Origin: Acetobacterium malicum subsp. dehalogenans DSM 11527
GTDB lineage: Bacteria > Bacillota > Clostridia > Eubacteriales > Eubacteriaceae
DNA length: 64,000 nucleotides
Assembly: GCF_000472665.1 (NCBI RefSeq)
Contig: NZ_AXAC01000017.1
Coordinates: forward strand, 1-64,000
Direction of reading: 5' to 3'
The notes under the pieces were generated by a model. The model was not told the DNA's origin. It worked only from the letters and a program-made list of their open reading frames with translations, and did no database searches. Shown here piece by piece: positions 1 to 8,749 of the stretch. The position numbers and the translations under genes are program-made. Position 1 is the stretch's first letter. Every line of letters starts with the position of its first letter.

Positions 1-1302
1 GCTTCCCATTTCGCATAATAGGTAATCCCATCAACCGGATATTTTTCTGGCAGCTCACTGACTTCTTCACCGGAAAAATCAGCTTCTTTAAACCATCTTA
101 GCGTATAGCCAACTCTGTTTTGCACCGGCATGGTTCGATCAGTGATTTCCTGATCGGTGACACCATTTAAATCCGGTATTTCCGTTCCACCATTTTCTTC
201 AAAACTAATCACCGATGGGTTGGCTTCCCATTTCGCATAGTAAGTTAAGCCATCGACCGGATACTTATCAGGTAGTGCGGTCACGACATCCCCGCTGAAA
301 TCAGCACTGGCAAACCAGCCATTAAAGGTGTACCCGTCCCGGACTGTGATCGGCATACTCGTATCAAGAATTTCCCGATCCGTGGCACCAACCATCTTCG
401 GTACGTCGGTACCGTTATTGGTGACAAATTCAATCGCTGCTTCATCCGCTGTCCATAAGGCAAATAGGGTCGTGTCCTGGGTGACTGTATCAACTCCAAA
501 ATCCCAGGGCGTAATGCAGGCGTCTTCCTTGAACCAGCCACCAAACGAATACCCGCTTCGGATCGGATCGGGCGGCTTTGTCGTTACCGACTCATTCTGT
601 GCCGTCTGTGCCGGCACAGCGCTCCCGCCCAGGGAATCAAAGCTTACCGTATACAGATTAACATTCCACTTGGCAAACAGCGTTAAATCCGACTGCACCC
701 GATCACTGGCAAATGTCCAGACAGTGTTGCATGCTGCGTCCTGATACCAGCCTTTAAACGTAAATCCCGGCTTGAAAGGGTCACTCGGACTGGTAATCAT
801 CATGTTATAATCAGCACTGATTGAACCAACCAGACTGCCACCCTGAGAGTCAAACGTGACCGTTAAAGCGGTGGCATCCCACTTCCCATAAAGGGTCGTG
901 TCGCCGGCAATGGTGTCTTCAGTAAAGTTCCATGGGGTATTGCATTCAATCTCCTTAAACCATCCCAGAAAAACATAATTACTCCGGGTTGGAATTGGTG
1001 TCGGTTCTTCGATATTTGAGCCATATTCGACCGTAATCGAACTAAAAGTGTCAGTTCCTCCCTGGGGATCAAAATGGATTAAATAGGTGTTTATTTCCCA
1101 TTTGGCATAGAGTGTGGTGACTCCCATAATCCGATCCGATTCAAAATTCCAGGGATAAGCAAAACCAGGATCTTTAAACCACCCTTTAAACGAATATCCC
1201 TCCCGGGTCGGTTGACCTGGTTCTGTCAGCAGCGCATTGTATTCAGCGCTCTGGGCACCTATGTCATTGCCACCGTTGGTATCAAAATAAACCTCATAGG
1301 TG
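1..1302 (-). repeat. InlB-type B-repeats in the adhesin gene
   Basis: Six consecutive repeats of about 200 bp are visible. The four N-terminal ones have the WNF...D..TLYAKW form. The two nearest the window edge are a longer subtype containing a KYPVDG-x-TYYAKW block, and they are similar to each other at DNA level, pointing to recent duplication. The array probably continues to the left. Confidence 0.7.
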
Positions 1303-3278
1303 AGCGGTGTTTTGATCACTTCCTCATATAAGGTATATACAGCCTGTACCGGATTGATAAGCACGTCGTAGATAACCGGGAGATCCGGATCAACCACAAC
1401 CTCTACGTCAAACGCATACGCTTCACTCTCACCGGCAGCAGCATTAAGGGATTTAAAGGCATAACGATTGGTTCCCAGATTGGCCGGAACAAATTCAATC
1501 GTCCAGACGATCTCATTGGCCAGCTCATTGACCGACCGGCTGATCAGCATCCCGTCACCCAGGGAATCGGATCCAAATTGTTTCCCGACACCACTGTCTG
1601 TATTGGTAAAGGTCAGATTCTTGGTGGCCCGATTGGTCACCACTTCAATTTTGACCGTTTCATTCTTATAGTACGGTGCTTCTGTGACAGCCTTGACCGA
1701 TTTGATCACCGGTGCCACCGTTTCATCAGTGGTATCTTCCCCGGGTACACTGGTTGGCGGTACCAGGTTGGCCGGCAGATCGGTGGGCATCGTATCACCC
1801 ACCTTTGGATCCGGTGGGGTACTTTCCTCCAATGGCCGGATCGTCAGCGTCCGATGGGTGTACTCATTCCCACCACAATTGATGGTACCCTCCGGATAAG
1901 GTGAAATCGACATTTCCAGATCATAGCTGGTTACTGTACTGACATCCGGGGTATGCCATTTTAAATAGCTGTAGGACTCGGTTTTCATCGGAGCCACCAG
2001 CGAATCGGTACCAATCACTTCGCCGTTGATCTTATAAGTCACCGTCAGCTCACTCCCGGGGGTCGCATTGATATTGGAGTAAACCGGCGTACTTAAAATA
2101 ACATCGGTATTGGGCCGATAATCGTTATCCCGGGGCTTATTGTATTCGGCGGGTTTAAGTGCCCGAGCCATACCCCAACCGCCATATTTGACCTGTTGAT
2201 CGCTGAACCAGCGATTAAAAGGAATGGCAGCATTCTGGTCTACCCCGGAGCCGGCTGCCAACCCATACCAGGTGCTATTGGTAATGACTGAGTTTCCCAT
2301 CAGCAAAAATGCCAACCGGGAGACATGCTGCCGATTGGCATTGGGCTTCCAGGCATCCGGCTGTTGTCCGGCCCAGGCCGTCCAGCGGGTTTCATCGTAA
2401 CGCCAGTCCATCTGATGGTTAATCTGAGAAACTGCAAAATCAGTAGCTGATAAAGCATAACCGTAATAGGATCCCGGGTGGGCAGTATCCTTCACATAGA
2501 CAATCGATACCGGCTCATAAACGATCAGCCATTCCACCTGATTGGTGGGGTTGTCACTGATTGCATCGGGTAAAATCCCTTTCGGATTCCAGCCGGTTCG
2601 GGTTTCGCCATCAATGGTAAACTCCAGATTTTTGACAAGGTCTTCCTTTGACACCCCTTGTTTACCGGCATAGAAATTGAGAACGGTATTGATCGTATCA
2701 AGGCTATTGAAATAACTAGCTACCTTGGTAATGCTGCCCACTGAATCCCCATAAATAACACCGTTGTCGTAAATATCGCCATCACTGAGCTGTGGGACAT
2801 AAGGTGGTTGTACAGGAGGCTTTAATAAATAAATACCGCTACCTGATGCAAGCTGAACCGGATCCAGTGCATTGACATCCCCGCCTTTACTCTGGAGTTC
2901 CATTAAAGTATCAACCTTGTTTTCCTTGGAAAAGAATAATCCGGAGATATTCGATGGCCGAGAACCAGCTGCCCAGCCATTCCAATTGGAAACTGGAGTC
3001 AGATAAACAGCCTGATTACCAATCCGGTAAAATTCATTCATGTTCGATGAATCCTTATTGACCGTATCTGACTTGGCCACAAACAAGGAAACCTTCCACA
3101 TATACTGATCGCTGTAGTAGAAGGCATCTTCAGTATAGGTCGGGTTCCCAGGCACGGTACTGGAATTATCTTCAGCCCGGGCCACCATGGGTGTCATTCC
3201 CCAAAAAAAACCTGTCAGTAAAACAGTCAGCATCACTAACCACAGTGACCTGAAATGACTTTTTACATGCACATCCAT
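1..3278 (-). CDS. Large secreted InlB-repeat surface protein (partial, C-terminus outside window)
   Basis: An open frame runs uninterrupted from an ATG at 3276-3278 (AGGAGG six bases upstream) off the left edge. The N-terminus is basic, then a hydrophobic stretch ending in a signal-peptidase-like ARA-ED site, so export is likely. About 600 residues of unrecognised, Trp/Tyr/Asn-rich ectodomain follow. After them come at least six Listeria/Bacteroides-type (InlB B-repeat, Flg_new-like) repeats of about 70 residues, each with a FDxxGG start, a GWF centre and a YAKW-type end. The family mediates surface adhesion; mating-pair contact or biofilm is an inference from its place in a conjugative element. 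The anchor signal is not visible because the C-terminus is cut off. Confidence 0.8.
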   Translation of the reverse strand, partial: MDVHVKSHFRSLWLVMLTVLLTGFFWGMTPMVARAEDNSSTVPGNPTYTEDAFYYSDQYMWKVSLFVAKSDTVNKDSSNMNEFYRIGNQAVYLTPVSNWNGWAAGSRPSNISGLFFSKENKVDTLMELQSKGGDVNALDPVQLASGSGIYLLKPPVQPPYVPQLSDGDIYDNGVIYGDSVGSITKVASYFNSLDTINTVLNFYAGKQGVSKEDLVKNLEFTIDGETRTGWNPKGILPDAISDNPTNQVEWLIVYEPVSIVYVKDTAHPGSYYGYALSATDFAVSQINHQMDWRYDETRWTAWAGQQPDAWKPNANRQHVSRLAFLLMGNSVITNSTWYGLAAGSGVDQNAAIPFNRWFSDQQVKYGGWGMARALKPAEYNKPRDNDYRPNTDVILSTPVYSNINATPGSELTVTYKINGEVIGTDSLVAPMKTESYSYLKWHTPDVSTVTSYDLEMSISPYPEGTINCGGNEYTHRTLTIRPLEESTPPDPKVGDTMPTDLPANLVPPTSVPGEDTTDETVAPVIKSVKAVTEAPYYKNETVKIEVVTNRATKNLTFTNTDSGVGKQFGSDSLGDGMLISRSVNELANEIVWTIEFVPANLGTNRYAFKSLNAAAGESEAYAFDVEVVVDPDLPVIYDVLINPVQAVYTLYEEVIKTPLTYEVYFDTNGGNDIGAQSAEYNALLTEPGQPTREGYSFKGWFKDPGFAYPWNFESDRIMGVTTLYAKWEINTYLIHFDPQGGTDTFSSITVEYGSNIEEPTPIPTRSNYVFLGWFKEIECNTPWNFTEDTIAGDTTLYGKWDATALTVTFDSQGGSLVGSISADYNMMITSPSDPFKPGFTFKGWYQDAACNTVWTFASDRVQSDLTLFAKWNVNLYTVSFDSLGGSAVPAQTAQNESVTTKPPDPIRSGYSFGGWFKEDACITPWDFGVDTVTQDTTLFALWTADEAAIEFVTNNGTDVPKMVGATDREILDTSMPITVRDGYTFNGWFASADFSGDVVTALPDKYPVDGLTYYAKWEANPSVISFEENGGTEIPDLNGVTDQEITDRTMPVQNRVGYTLRWFKEADFSGEEVSELPEKYPVDGITYYAKWE

Positions 3279-3301
3279 TCATTCCTCCTTATTTTCTGCA
3301 T

Positions 3302-3330
3302 AAAAAAAGAACAATCCGAAAATTGTTCTC
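3302..3330 (-). terminator. Rho-independent terminator
   Basis: Eight-base stem AGAACAAT/ATTGTTCT followed on the minus strand by seven T. It lies just downstream of the 3351-3884 gene and separates it from the adhesin gene. Confidence 0.7.
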
Positions 3331-3350
3331 TTAAATATCCATTATCCATA

Positions 3351-3884
3351 TTAATTGCTCACAAAACCACCAGATCCATCGCCCCATGAATTCCCAGTTG
3401 AATCACCCTCTGTCGCCCCTAAATCACCATTCCATCCGCCACCACTGCTCTCCGCTGCCGGCGCTTCATAAGCTGGTTCTTCATAAGCTGGCTCAACATA
3501 GGTGTCCTGGGGAGCTTCGTAATGTCCACCGGTTTCTTCACTGGTGTAGACCGGTTCTGATGCAATTGCCGGGGTATTAACGGTGGTCACGTTGCTTTCG
3601 ACCACGGTGCTGTTATCATTGGTGACAGTTTGGGCCTCAACCACCTTGCTTTCCACCGGGGTGGTGGTTACCGCCGTTGTCTTTTCGGTATTGATATCCT
3701 GTACCTTCACTGTTTTTTCATCGGCAGTGGACTGCCAGGTATCTGTATTGTTGGGTAAAATTGTATAAATGCCAAGGCCAATCATACCAGTCATCAGAAC
3801 TCCGCCAATACCAAGAACGATCCGCTGTTTCAACGTTGTTTTTGCCAACCAGGTGGTTAAAGCTGCTACATTTGTTTTCATCAT
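3351..3884 (-). CDS. Single-pass membrane protein with low-complexity extracellular tail
   Basis: I do not recognise a family. The protein of about 177 residues has a short basic cytoplasmic N-terminus, one hydrophobic segment at roughly residues 22-42, then a Thr/Val/Glu-rich stretch, a Tyr-Glu-Pro repeat and a Gly/Ser/Trp-rich C-terminus. This suggests a membrane-anchored, extended surface protein. The ATG at 3882-3884 is preferred because AGAGG lies just upstream; the longer frame adds an unlikely leader. It sits between the adhesin and the Fic gene and has a terminator after it. Confidence 0.6.
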   Translation of the reverse strand: MMKTNVAALTTWLAKTTLKQRIVLGIGGVLMTGMIGLGIYTILPNNTDTWQSTADEKTVKVQDINTEKTTAVTTTPVESKVVEAQTVTNDNSTVVESNVTTVNTPAIASEPVYTSEETGGHYEAPQDTYVEPAYEEPAYEAPAAESSGGGWNGDLGATEGDSTGNSWGDGSGGFVSN

Positions 3885-4013
3885 TTTACCTCTCTCTTTC
3901 ATCATCTAAAAATTATATCAGAATAAACCATAATCAACTTCTTGTCAAGGTTTAATTTTAATATTTATAATTTTATTTTTATTGCCGACAAATTTCTTTC
4001 CCATCGGAAACAT

Positions 4014-4160
4014 TTATCCAGCAGGCTGTTTTCTTTTTTCAATCCCTGTTTCCAACCGGCTAATCATCAGCTCCTTTTTATCCAGCAGTCTACGCTGCTT
4101 GACAATAAGATACCCTTCCACAACTGTGATTAAACCAAAACCGATTAGTAACATTTCCAT
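4014..4160 (-). CDS. 48-residue membrane protein with charged helix
   Basis: A small frame with AAGGAG eight bases before its ATG (4158-4160). It encodes an N-terminal hydrophobic segment of about 18 residues followed by a Lys/Arg/Glu-rich, probably coiled-coil tail. Layout and size match the small gene at 5169-5309, so the two may be paralogues. Function unknown. It lies downstream of the Fic gene, beyond a terminator-like hairpin. Confidence 0.5.
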   Translation of the reverse strand: MEMLLIGFGLITVVEGYLIVKQRRLLDKKELMISRLETGIEKRKQPAG

Positions 4161-4186
4161 GGCTTCACTCCTTCTTTTTGATCAAT

Positions 4187-4213
4187 AAAAAAAGAACAAT
4201 TCTCAAATTGTCC
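4187..4213 (-). terminator. Terminator downstream of the Fic gene
   Basis: Short ACAATT/AATTGT stem followed on the minus strand by a run of T. It sits between the Fic gene and the 48-residue gene. Confidence 0.5.
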
Positions 4214-4264
4214 CCTTATGTTAATCTCATTATTTTAATTTTACGCTGTTTCCTGTTATTATTT

Positions 4265-4281
4265 TGTTTCCTCGGGAAACA
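4265..4281. repeat. Dispersed 17-bp palindrome, copy 1 (reverse orientation)
   Basis: Exact TGTTTCCTCGGGAAACA, the reverse complement of the main form TGTTTCCCGAGGAAACA. It starts three bases beyond the Fic stop codon. The family has seven-base arms TGTTTCC/GGAAACA around a three-base centre. It is concentrated in the element and resembles ParB/Noc sites (see findings). Confidence 0.9.
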
Positions 4282-4284
4282 AAA

Positions 4285-5151
4285 CTACATTTCCGGTTCC
4301 CAGTCATTTTCTTTTTCATCTTCAGAAATAAGCTGCATTTCCTGATTGAGCAGTGGATAATCCTGATCAAAGAGCAGATTTTCAAAGAACTTGATCAAAT
4401 AGGCATCGGTATGACTGATGTTTTTTACTTGATTGCTATAATTGGCCCGTACCAGAGCATTTCTGAAATAAAGCGCATTATCTTCAAAAGGATCATTATT
4501 CACCTGAAAACCCAGACCATTTAAATATTGAACCATAAATACCGCCACCGTTCGGGTGTTTCCTTCCCGGAAGGGATGCACCTGCCAGATGGAAGAAGTA
4601 AAGCTGCAAATACTGCCGACTTTTTCCTGATCGTCCATACTGACGTAATTTTTCTTTTTTTCGGTCTCAAAGTCATAGGCCAGAGTATCTTCAATCATGA
4701 AATAATTAGCATAAGAAACGCTCTCACCGCCTAGAACCGGCTCTTTTTTATAAATATTTTTCTCCCTGAAAACACCAACCCATTCCGCCGGCAGAATATT
4801 TTTAAAGAGATACCGATGAATGCCTTTAAGCGATACCGGACTTAGAACAAAGCCGGCGTTATCCAGCAGAGAAGCAATCCGTGTCGAAACTATGTCGCAT
4901 TCTCGCTCGCCTTTTACCTGGTCATCTTCCGGCAAGGTCTGATAATGGTTGACCAGGGCATTTTCAACTTCCTGATAGGTCAGCTTGCCACTGAAATGAT
5001 CCGGAAGTAATTCATTGGTCAGATATTCGGAAGGATTTAGCTGATCGATCTTATTCAGTCCAAAACCAATATTCCAGTATTTTTCTTTTTGGCTTCGATC
5101 CCTTGTTTCTTCGATCACTTGATAGGTTTCAGTATATTTCTGATCAGTCAT
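4285..5151 (-). CDS. Fic-domain protein (probable AMP transferase)
   Basis: A 288-residue protein with the Fic core HPFREGNTR at about residues 190-200, close to the family consensus HPFxxGNGR, whose His is catalytic in AMP transfer. The last position before Arg is Thr instead of Gly. N-terminal and flanking helices fit a Fic fold. I could not find the usual inhibitory (S/T)xxxE(G/N) helix or an adjacent VbhA-like antitoxin. The extreme C-terminus is acidic and ends NDWEPEM, matching tails on the relaxase, Toprim and DUF4406-like proteins. Fic proteins are known substrates of some type IV secretion systems, so transfer to the recipient is possible (inference). Target unknown. Confidence 0.8.
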   Translation of the reverse strand: MTDQKYTETYQVIEETRDRSQKEKYWNIGFGLNKIDQLNPSEYLTNELLPDHFSGKLTYQEVENALVNHYQTLPEDDQVKGERECDIVSTRIASLLDNAGFVLSPVSLKGIHRYLFKNILPAEWVGVFREKNIYKKEPVLGGESVSYANYFMIEDTLAYDFETEKKKNYVSMDDQEKVGSICSFTSSIWQVHPFREGNTRTVAVFMVQYLNGLGFQVNNDPFEDNALYFRNALVRANYSNQVKNISHTDAYLIKFFENLLFDQDYPLLNQEMQLISEDEKENDWEPEM

Positions 5152-5168
5152 TGTCTCATCCTCGTTTT

Positions 5169-5309
5169 TTATTCTCTCTTAAGCTTCATTATAGCACATT
5201 CAAGCATATTTATTTTTACTTCCTTTCGCTCAATTTCTTTTTTTAATCGTTTTAACCAAACAGCTTCAATCATGACAAGACCCGTTAGCAAAACTAAAAT
5301 AATGATCAA
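5169..5309 (-). CDS. 46-residue membrane/coiled-coil protein, TTG start
   Basis: The frame starts at TTG (5307-5309), which overlaps the TGA stop of the upstream gene as TTGA; GGGGAG lies upstream, so translational coupling is likely. It encodes a hydrophobic N-terminus and a Lys/Glu-rich helical tail, like the 4014-4160 product. Function unknown. It immediately precedes the Fic gene and could be a small regulator of it, but no antitoxin motif is visible. Confidence 0.5.
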   Translation of the reverse strand: MIIILVLLTGLVMIEAVWLKRLKKEIERKEVKINMLECAIMKLKRE

Positions 5310-5875
5310 GATCTCACTCCCCTCAATCCATCTGATTTTTTCGATTTCCTGTTCCGTTTTGTTTCCCGAGGAAACAAGCTTGCCTTTTTAATCACCTGCT
5401 CCTGTTTCAAAAGTGATTGAATAAAACAACTAATTAAAGAACGATAGATTAAATACTCGTTTAAATTGATGCATGAATCCATATGATAGATTCCGTGTCC
5501 CGAAACGCAATACCATAAACGATGGTATGCATCCTTATAGTGGCCGGTTTCAATGGCCATCAGAGCTTTGCAGGCCACCATAAACTGGCGTCCCATCATC
5601 TCCCGTGTGTAATAAGGGGCTATTATTTTTTCCTCGTAACAGCGTTCTATGTAATATTTTTGAAATCTTTCCAGGTAGTGCAGACCTTTAATCAGGATCG
5701 GCTTCATATCTTTTTCATTAAATGGGGCATGAAAATAATCCGTGTGCCAGTAATCATTGGGTTGAATCTCATTTAAAATATCAACCAGCCGTTTTGTTTT
5801 TGCCAGTAAACAAGGTGTTTCCTCATTTACTTCTATCTGAACCATCGTCTTTAATTCCGTTATATTATTCATCAC
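5306..5875 (-). CDS. Unknown soluble protein with palindrome-encoded tail
   Basis: A protein of about 189 residues without a recognised family. It is rich in Tyr, His and Cys in the middle and probably alpha-helical. GGAGGG precedes a GTG start. The dispersed palindrome at 5360-5376 is inside the frame and is translated as LFPRET, giving a basic tail that looks like a late addition after an ancestral stop was lost. It lies between the Tad genes and the Fic gene. Confidence 0.6.
   Translation of the reverse strand: MMNNITELKTMVQIEVNEETPCLLAKTKRLVDILNEIQPNDYWHTDYFHAPFNEKDMKPILIKGLHYLERFQKYYIERCYEEKIIAPYYTREMMGRQFMVACKALMAIETGHYKDAYHRLWYCVSGHGIYHMDSCINLNEYLIYRSLISCFIQSLLKQEQVIKKASLFPRETKRNRKSKKSDGLRGVRS
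5360..5376. repeat. Dispersed 17-bp palindrome, copy 2 (inside coding sequence)
   Basis: Exact forward copy, read through by the 5306-5875 gene. TTTCCTG, often seen to the left of the motif, is also present. Confidence 0.9.
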
Positions 5876-5924
5876 ATTTATTTCCCTCCCAACCTTTCTG
5901 GATTTTTATTTTTTTAATGCGCTG

Positions 5925-6485
5925 CTAGAACTTTGGTGTATAACCAGATACCGTTACCCGCTCCACCACAATCGGGGGAGCGTTAAACATGGCTCCCAAA
6001 AACCGCCAGGGCACCGTGATGGTATTGGTGGTTTCTACGGTAAGGGCATCCCCCTCCGCTGCTGCCAGCTGGGTGTTGGTGATTTTCACCGTTGTATCCC
6101 TTGGCTTTAAGGAAAACAAGACATTGCCGGCATCATCCTCCTTGACCCAGGTATTGCCCGCCACCTTAAATTCGATCATTTTTTTCATTTGAGCAAGGAT
6201 CTGTTCCCGGTTCATCACTTCTTCCCAGTCATCGGTTAATTCGGCTTTCGTATACGTCCCGGCATAACCTTCCCGGACACCCTGATAAACCTCGTCCCAG
6301 TTTTCTATCGCCACGCCCTGAACCGACTGCTCCACCGCCTGATCCAGTTGCATAACGATGGATACAACCCTTAAATACTCGTACATCGCACAGAATAGCA
6401 TCAGTAGAATTAGCAGTAGTGCCGCAACCATGGGAACAGACATCCCAGAATCTTTTTTCTTAAATAGCTCCGTCAATCCCATCAT
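5925..6485 (-). CDS. TadE/TadF-like minor pseudopilin
   Basis: A 186-residue protein whose basic N-terminus ends in KKDSG, followed by one hydrophobic helix and a long soluble domain. This is the layout of type IVb/Tad pseudopilins processed by a prepilin peptidase after Gly. The start overlaps the end of the preceding TadE-like gene, so the two are co-translated. It probably forms the pilus base or tip with its neighbour. The identity rests on architecture and on the upstream TadA-TadB-TadC genes. Confidence 0.6.
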   Translation of the reverse strand: MMGLTELFKKKDSGMSVPMVAALLLILLMLFCAMYEYLRVVSIVMQLDQAVEQSVQGVAIENWDEVYQGVREGYAGTYTKAELTDDWEEVMNREQILAQMKKMIEFKVAGNTWVKEDDAGNVLFSLKPRDTTVKITNTQLAAAEGDALTVETTNTITVPWRFLGAMFNAPPIVVERVTVSGYTPKF

Positions 6486-6886
6486 TTATAGTACACTCCG
6501 CTTCGTCCACTGGCAGGAGCCACCAGTTCAATGTTGAAACCACCCCCAATAAAACTGCTGAACCAGACAAAATCTGACTTCACTGTTACCTGGATCGGAT
6601 CGTTAATCTGCACATTTTTTGTCCCCCCGATATACTGTGTTCCGTTAAAACTGATTTCTTTTGTTTTTAATCCCGTTTCTGCCTGCAAATATTCATAAGT
6701 ATCCATTACTGTATTCCCGGTATTCCCCACTAGCTCCGCATCCCGCAAGACACCATGGGCGATGTAGTTTAACTTCTGATACTGTGTCCAGACCGGTAAA
6801 ACCCCCATAATCAAGGTTAAAATAAACATTGCCAACAGGAAGAATATCGAAAACTCCAAAATGGCTGAACCTTTATCTACTTTCAT
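6482..6886 (-). CDS. tadE: TadE-like pseudopilin
   Basis: A 134-residue protein starting with a short DKG-SAILEF sequence and a hydrophobic helix of about 22 residues. The Gly cleavage site and Glu at position +5 are hallmarks of TadE/TadF and other prepilin-like proteins. The remainder is periplasm- or surface-exposed. GGAGAG precedes the ATG. It directly follows tadC and overlaps the next pseudopilin gene. Confidence 0.7.
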   Translation of the reverse strand: MKVDKGSAILEFSIFFLLAMFILTLIMGVLPVWTQYQKLNYIAHGVLRDAELVGNTGNTVMDTYEYLQAETGLKTKEISFNGTQYIGGTKNVQINDPIQVTVKSDFVWFSSFIGGGFNIELVAPASGRSGVYYK

Positions 6887-6896
6887 TTGAACTCTC

Positions 6897-7778
6897 CTAT
6901 CCGAAAATACTTGGCAGTGTGGTCATAATGTCATAACCAATGGCATAAACCACCATGAGCAGAAATGTAAAAAGCAAAATATAGGGGTACTTTTTAATTT
7001 TTTCCAGTCGCCGGTTCATTTCCTTTTTCAACCGGTTCTTTTCAAAAGACCGCAATTGAATCCCCAGCTGCTCAAAGTAAGCCACGATATCATCGCCCCT
7101 TATAACTGCAATTAAGCCCTGGGTTACATCCGATAAAAGGGAGCTGACCACCCGGGCGTCCAGCCGGGATATCGCATTTTCATAATCCGATGTTTTCATG
7201 TCGGCAATGGTTATTTCTACTTCTTCGCCCAGTTCGCCGTCCGAGTTTTTACGGTAATCAATCAGGATCGCCAACAGATCCTGTCGTTTTTTTATTTCCT
7301 GTTGGACGGTATTGACAAACCGGGGTAATTCCCATTCAATTTTTTCACGACGTTTCCGCATTAACTGATCAATCTTTCCGATTTGATCTGAAAATCGCCA
7401 GAAGGCATAAAAAAGTAGAATGAGCGTAAAAATCGGATGAACAAATACCAGGATTAAACCCAACCCGGCATAAATACCGGACTCCACAAAGGCACGTCCA
7501 TAGACCATTTCCGGGGTATCCAAAGATCCCAGGGATTTTAGGGCATTGCTCATTTTTTTACGTTTGTAGGGATTGAGCCGGACATAGGGCAGAATCAAAT
7601 GGGATACCTTAAAGATAAAGGCATCCAGAAAGTTGACCTTCTCCTTCTTTTTTTTGCCAACTGCCATGATTGTTTTTATTTCCCGATGGGATGGCACATC
7701 AAAAATGCCACCGACCAACTGAAATAATCCATAACCAAAAAGCATTGCCAGAATGATTAAATAGGCCGTGTTATTCAT
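6897..7778 (-). CDS. tadC: Tad pilus inner-membrane platform protein TadC
   Basis: A 293-residue membrane protein with an N-terminal helix, a central hydrophobic pair at about residues 95-130, a long cytoplasmic GspF-like helical region and a C-terminal membrane segment. This is the T2SSF/TadC layout. With TadB it forms the platform on which the ATPase TadA works. It has its own GGAGG ribosome site and lies 17 bp after tadB. Confidence 0.75.
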   Translation of the reverse strand: MNNTAYLIILAMLFGYGLFQLVGGIFDVPSHREIKTIMAVGKKKKEKVNFLDAFIFKVSHLILPYVRLNPYKRKKMSNALKSLGSLDTPEMVYGRAFVESGIYAGLGLILVFVHPIFTLILLFYAFWRFSDQIGKIDQLMRKRREKIEWELPRFVNTVQQEIKKRQDLLAILIDYRKNSDGELGEEVEITIADMKTSDYENAISRLDARVVSSLLSDVTQGLIAVIRGDDIVAYFEQLGIQLRSFEKNRLKKEMNRRLEKIKKYPYILLFTFLLMVVYAIGYDIMTTLPSIFG

Positions 7779-7795
7779 TATTTAGCCTCCTTTTG

Positions 7796-8749
7796 CTAAC
7801 GATTGTATTCGATGGGTTTGATATCCTTTATTGCAGCATTGAGGGAGATAAAAATGATCATCAGTACAACGGCCAGAATGATCTTCCCGCCCCATGAATC
7901 CATAAGTGCCAGGTACCAGGTTCTATTGATGAAATAAAAAAGCACCGGCACACCGACATTCATAAAAACCATGGTGAGAACAATCCGCAACGGCGTATGC
8001 ATATCCGTTCCAAAGTCATCATTCGCTTCTTTGATATCCGTAAATTTACGGACAATCGCCGGCAGCGTTTCAATCAGGTTGGGATTGTCCTGGCAGGCAA
8101 TCACCGCCCGGCACCACTCCTTATAAATCTGGTTATCGATCTTTTCACTCATTTCCAGCAGTGCCCCGGGAATATCCGCCGTGATATAACTGATATCAAA
8201 GACAAAGGCTTCAAACACCGGCAACAGGGGTGGATTGATATGGTGCAAATTTTCCTCAATGGCTTTGATGATATTTCGTGATCGACTGTAGGAAGTCGTG
8301 ATCACCGACAGTGTTTTATTGAGTTCATCATTTAATTCCTTCCGATAGGTTATTTCTGCCAGTTTGATGTACCAGAACGGGAATAAAGCCAGACCAACGC
8401 CAAGCACTGCTGATATTAAAATGTTCTCCATCATTAATCCAAGAATCAGACCCACAATAAACAGAATTGTTGCTGCCATCACCAGAATGGTAAAAACACT
8501 TTCCCGATTGGTTGTTTTTAAGATCATCTGGGCTTCCCGGATGGTTGTGGTCAGTCCCTGAAATGGCGACCTTCGAAATAGTAACCTTCGCTTTTTCGGG
8601 ACGGTCTTTTTAATCACCGATTGAATATCCTGCTTATCATTGACGACCCGATCCATGAGCTGGCTTGTCAGATCAAAAGGGGATACGTTAAATAACAGGC
8701 ACAGGCCCGCAATCAGCAGCGCAAAAATTAAAAAGCTTATCCCGTTCAT
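7796..8749 (-). CDS. tadB: Tad pilus inner-membrane platform protein TadB
   Basis: A 317-residue protein with hydrophobic segments near the N-terminus, at about 88-130 and at the C-terminus, enclosing a soluble helical T2SSF-type domain. The gene starts in an ATGA overlap with the stop of tadA, the usual translationally coupled tadA-tadB-tadC order. It is part of the pilus assembly platform in the cytoplasmic membrane. Confidence 0.75.
   Translation of the reverse strand: MNGISFLIFALLIAGLCLLFNVSPFDLTSQLMDRVVNDKQDIQSVIKKTVPKKRRLLFRRSPFQGLTTTIREAQMILKTTNRESVFTILVMAATILFIVGLILGLMMENILISAVLGVGLALFPFWYIKLAEITYRKELNDELNKTLSVITTSYSRSRNIIKAIEENLHHINPPLLPVFEAFVFDISYITADIPGALLEMSEKIDNQIYKEWCRAVIACQDNPNLIETLPAIVRKFTDIKEANDDFGTDMHTPLRIVLTMVFMNVGVPVLFYFINRTWYLALMDSWGGKIILAVVLMIIFISLNAAIKDIKPIEYNR

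Noticed and set aside
328-1904. Several + strand frames in the adhesin region
   Set aside because: They lie opposite a continuous minus-strand gene with repeat structure and a signal peptide, and lack ribosome sites.
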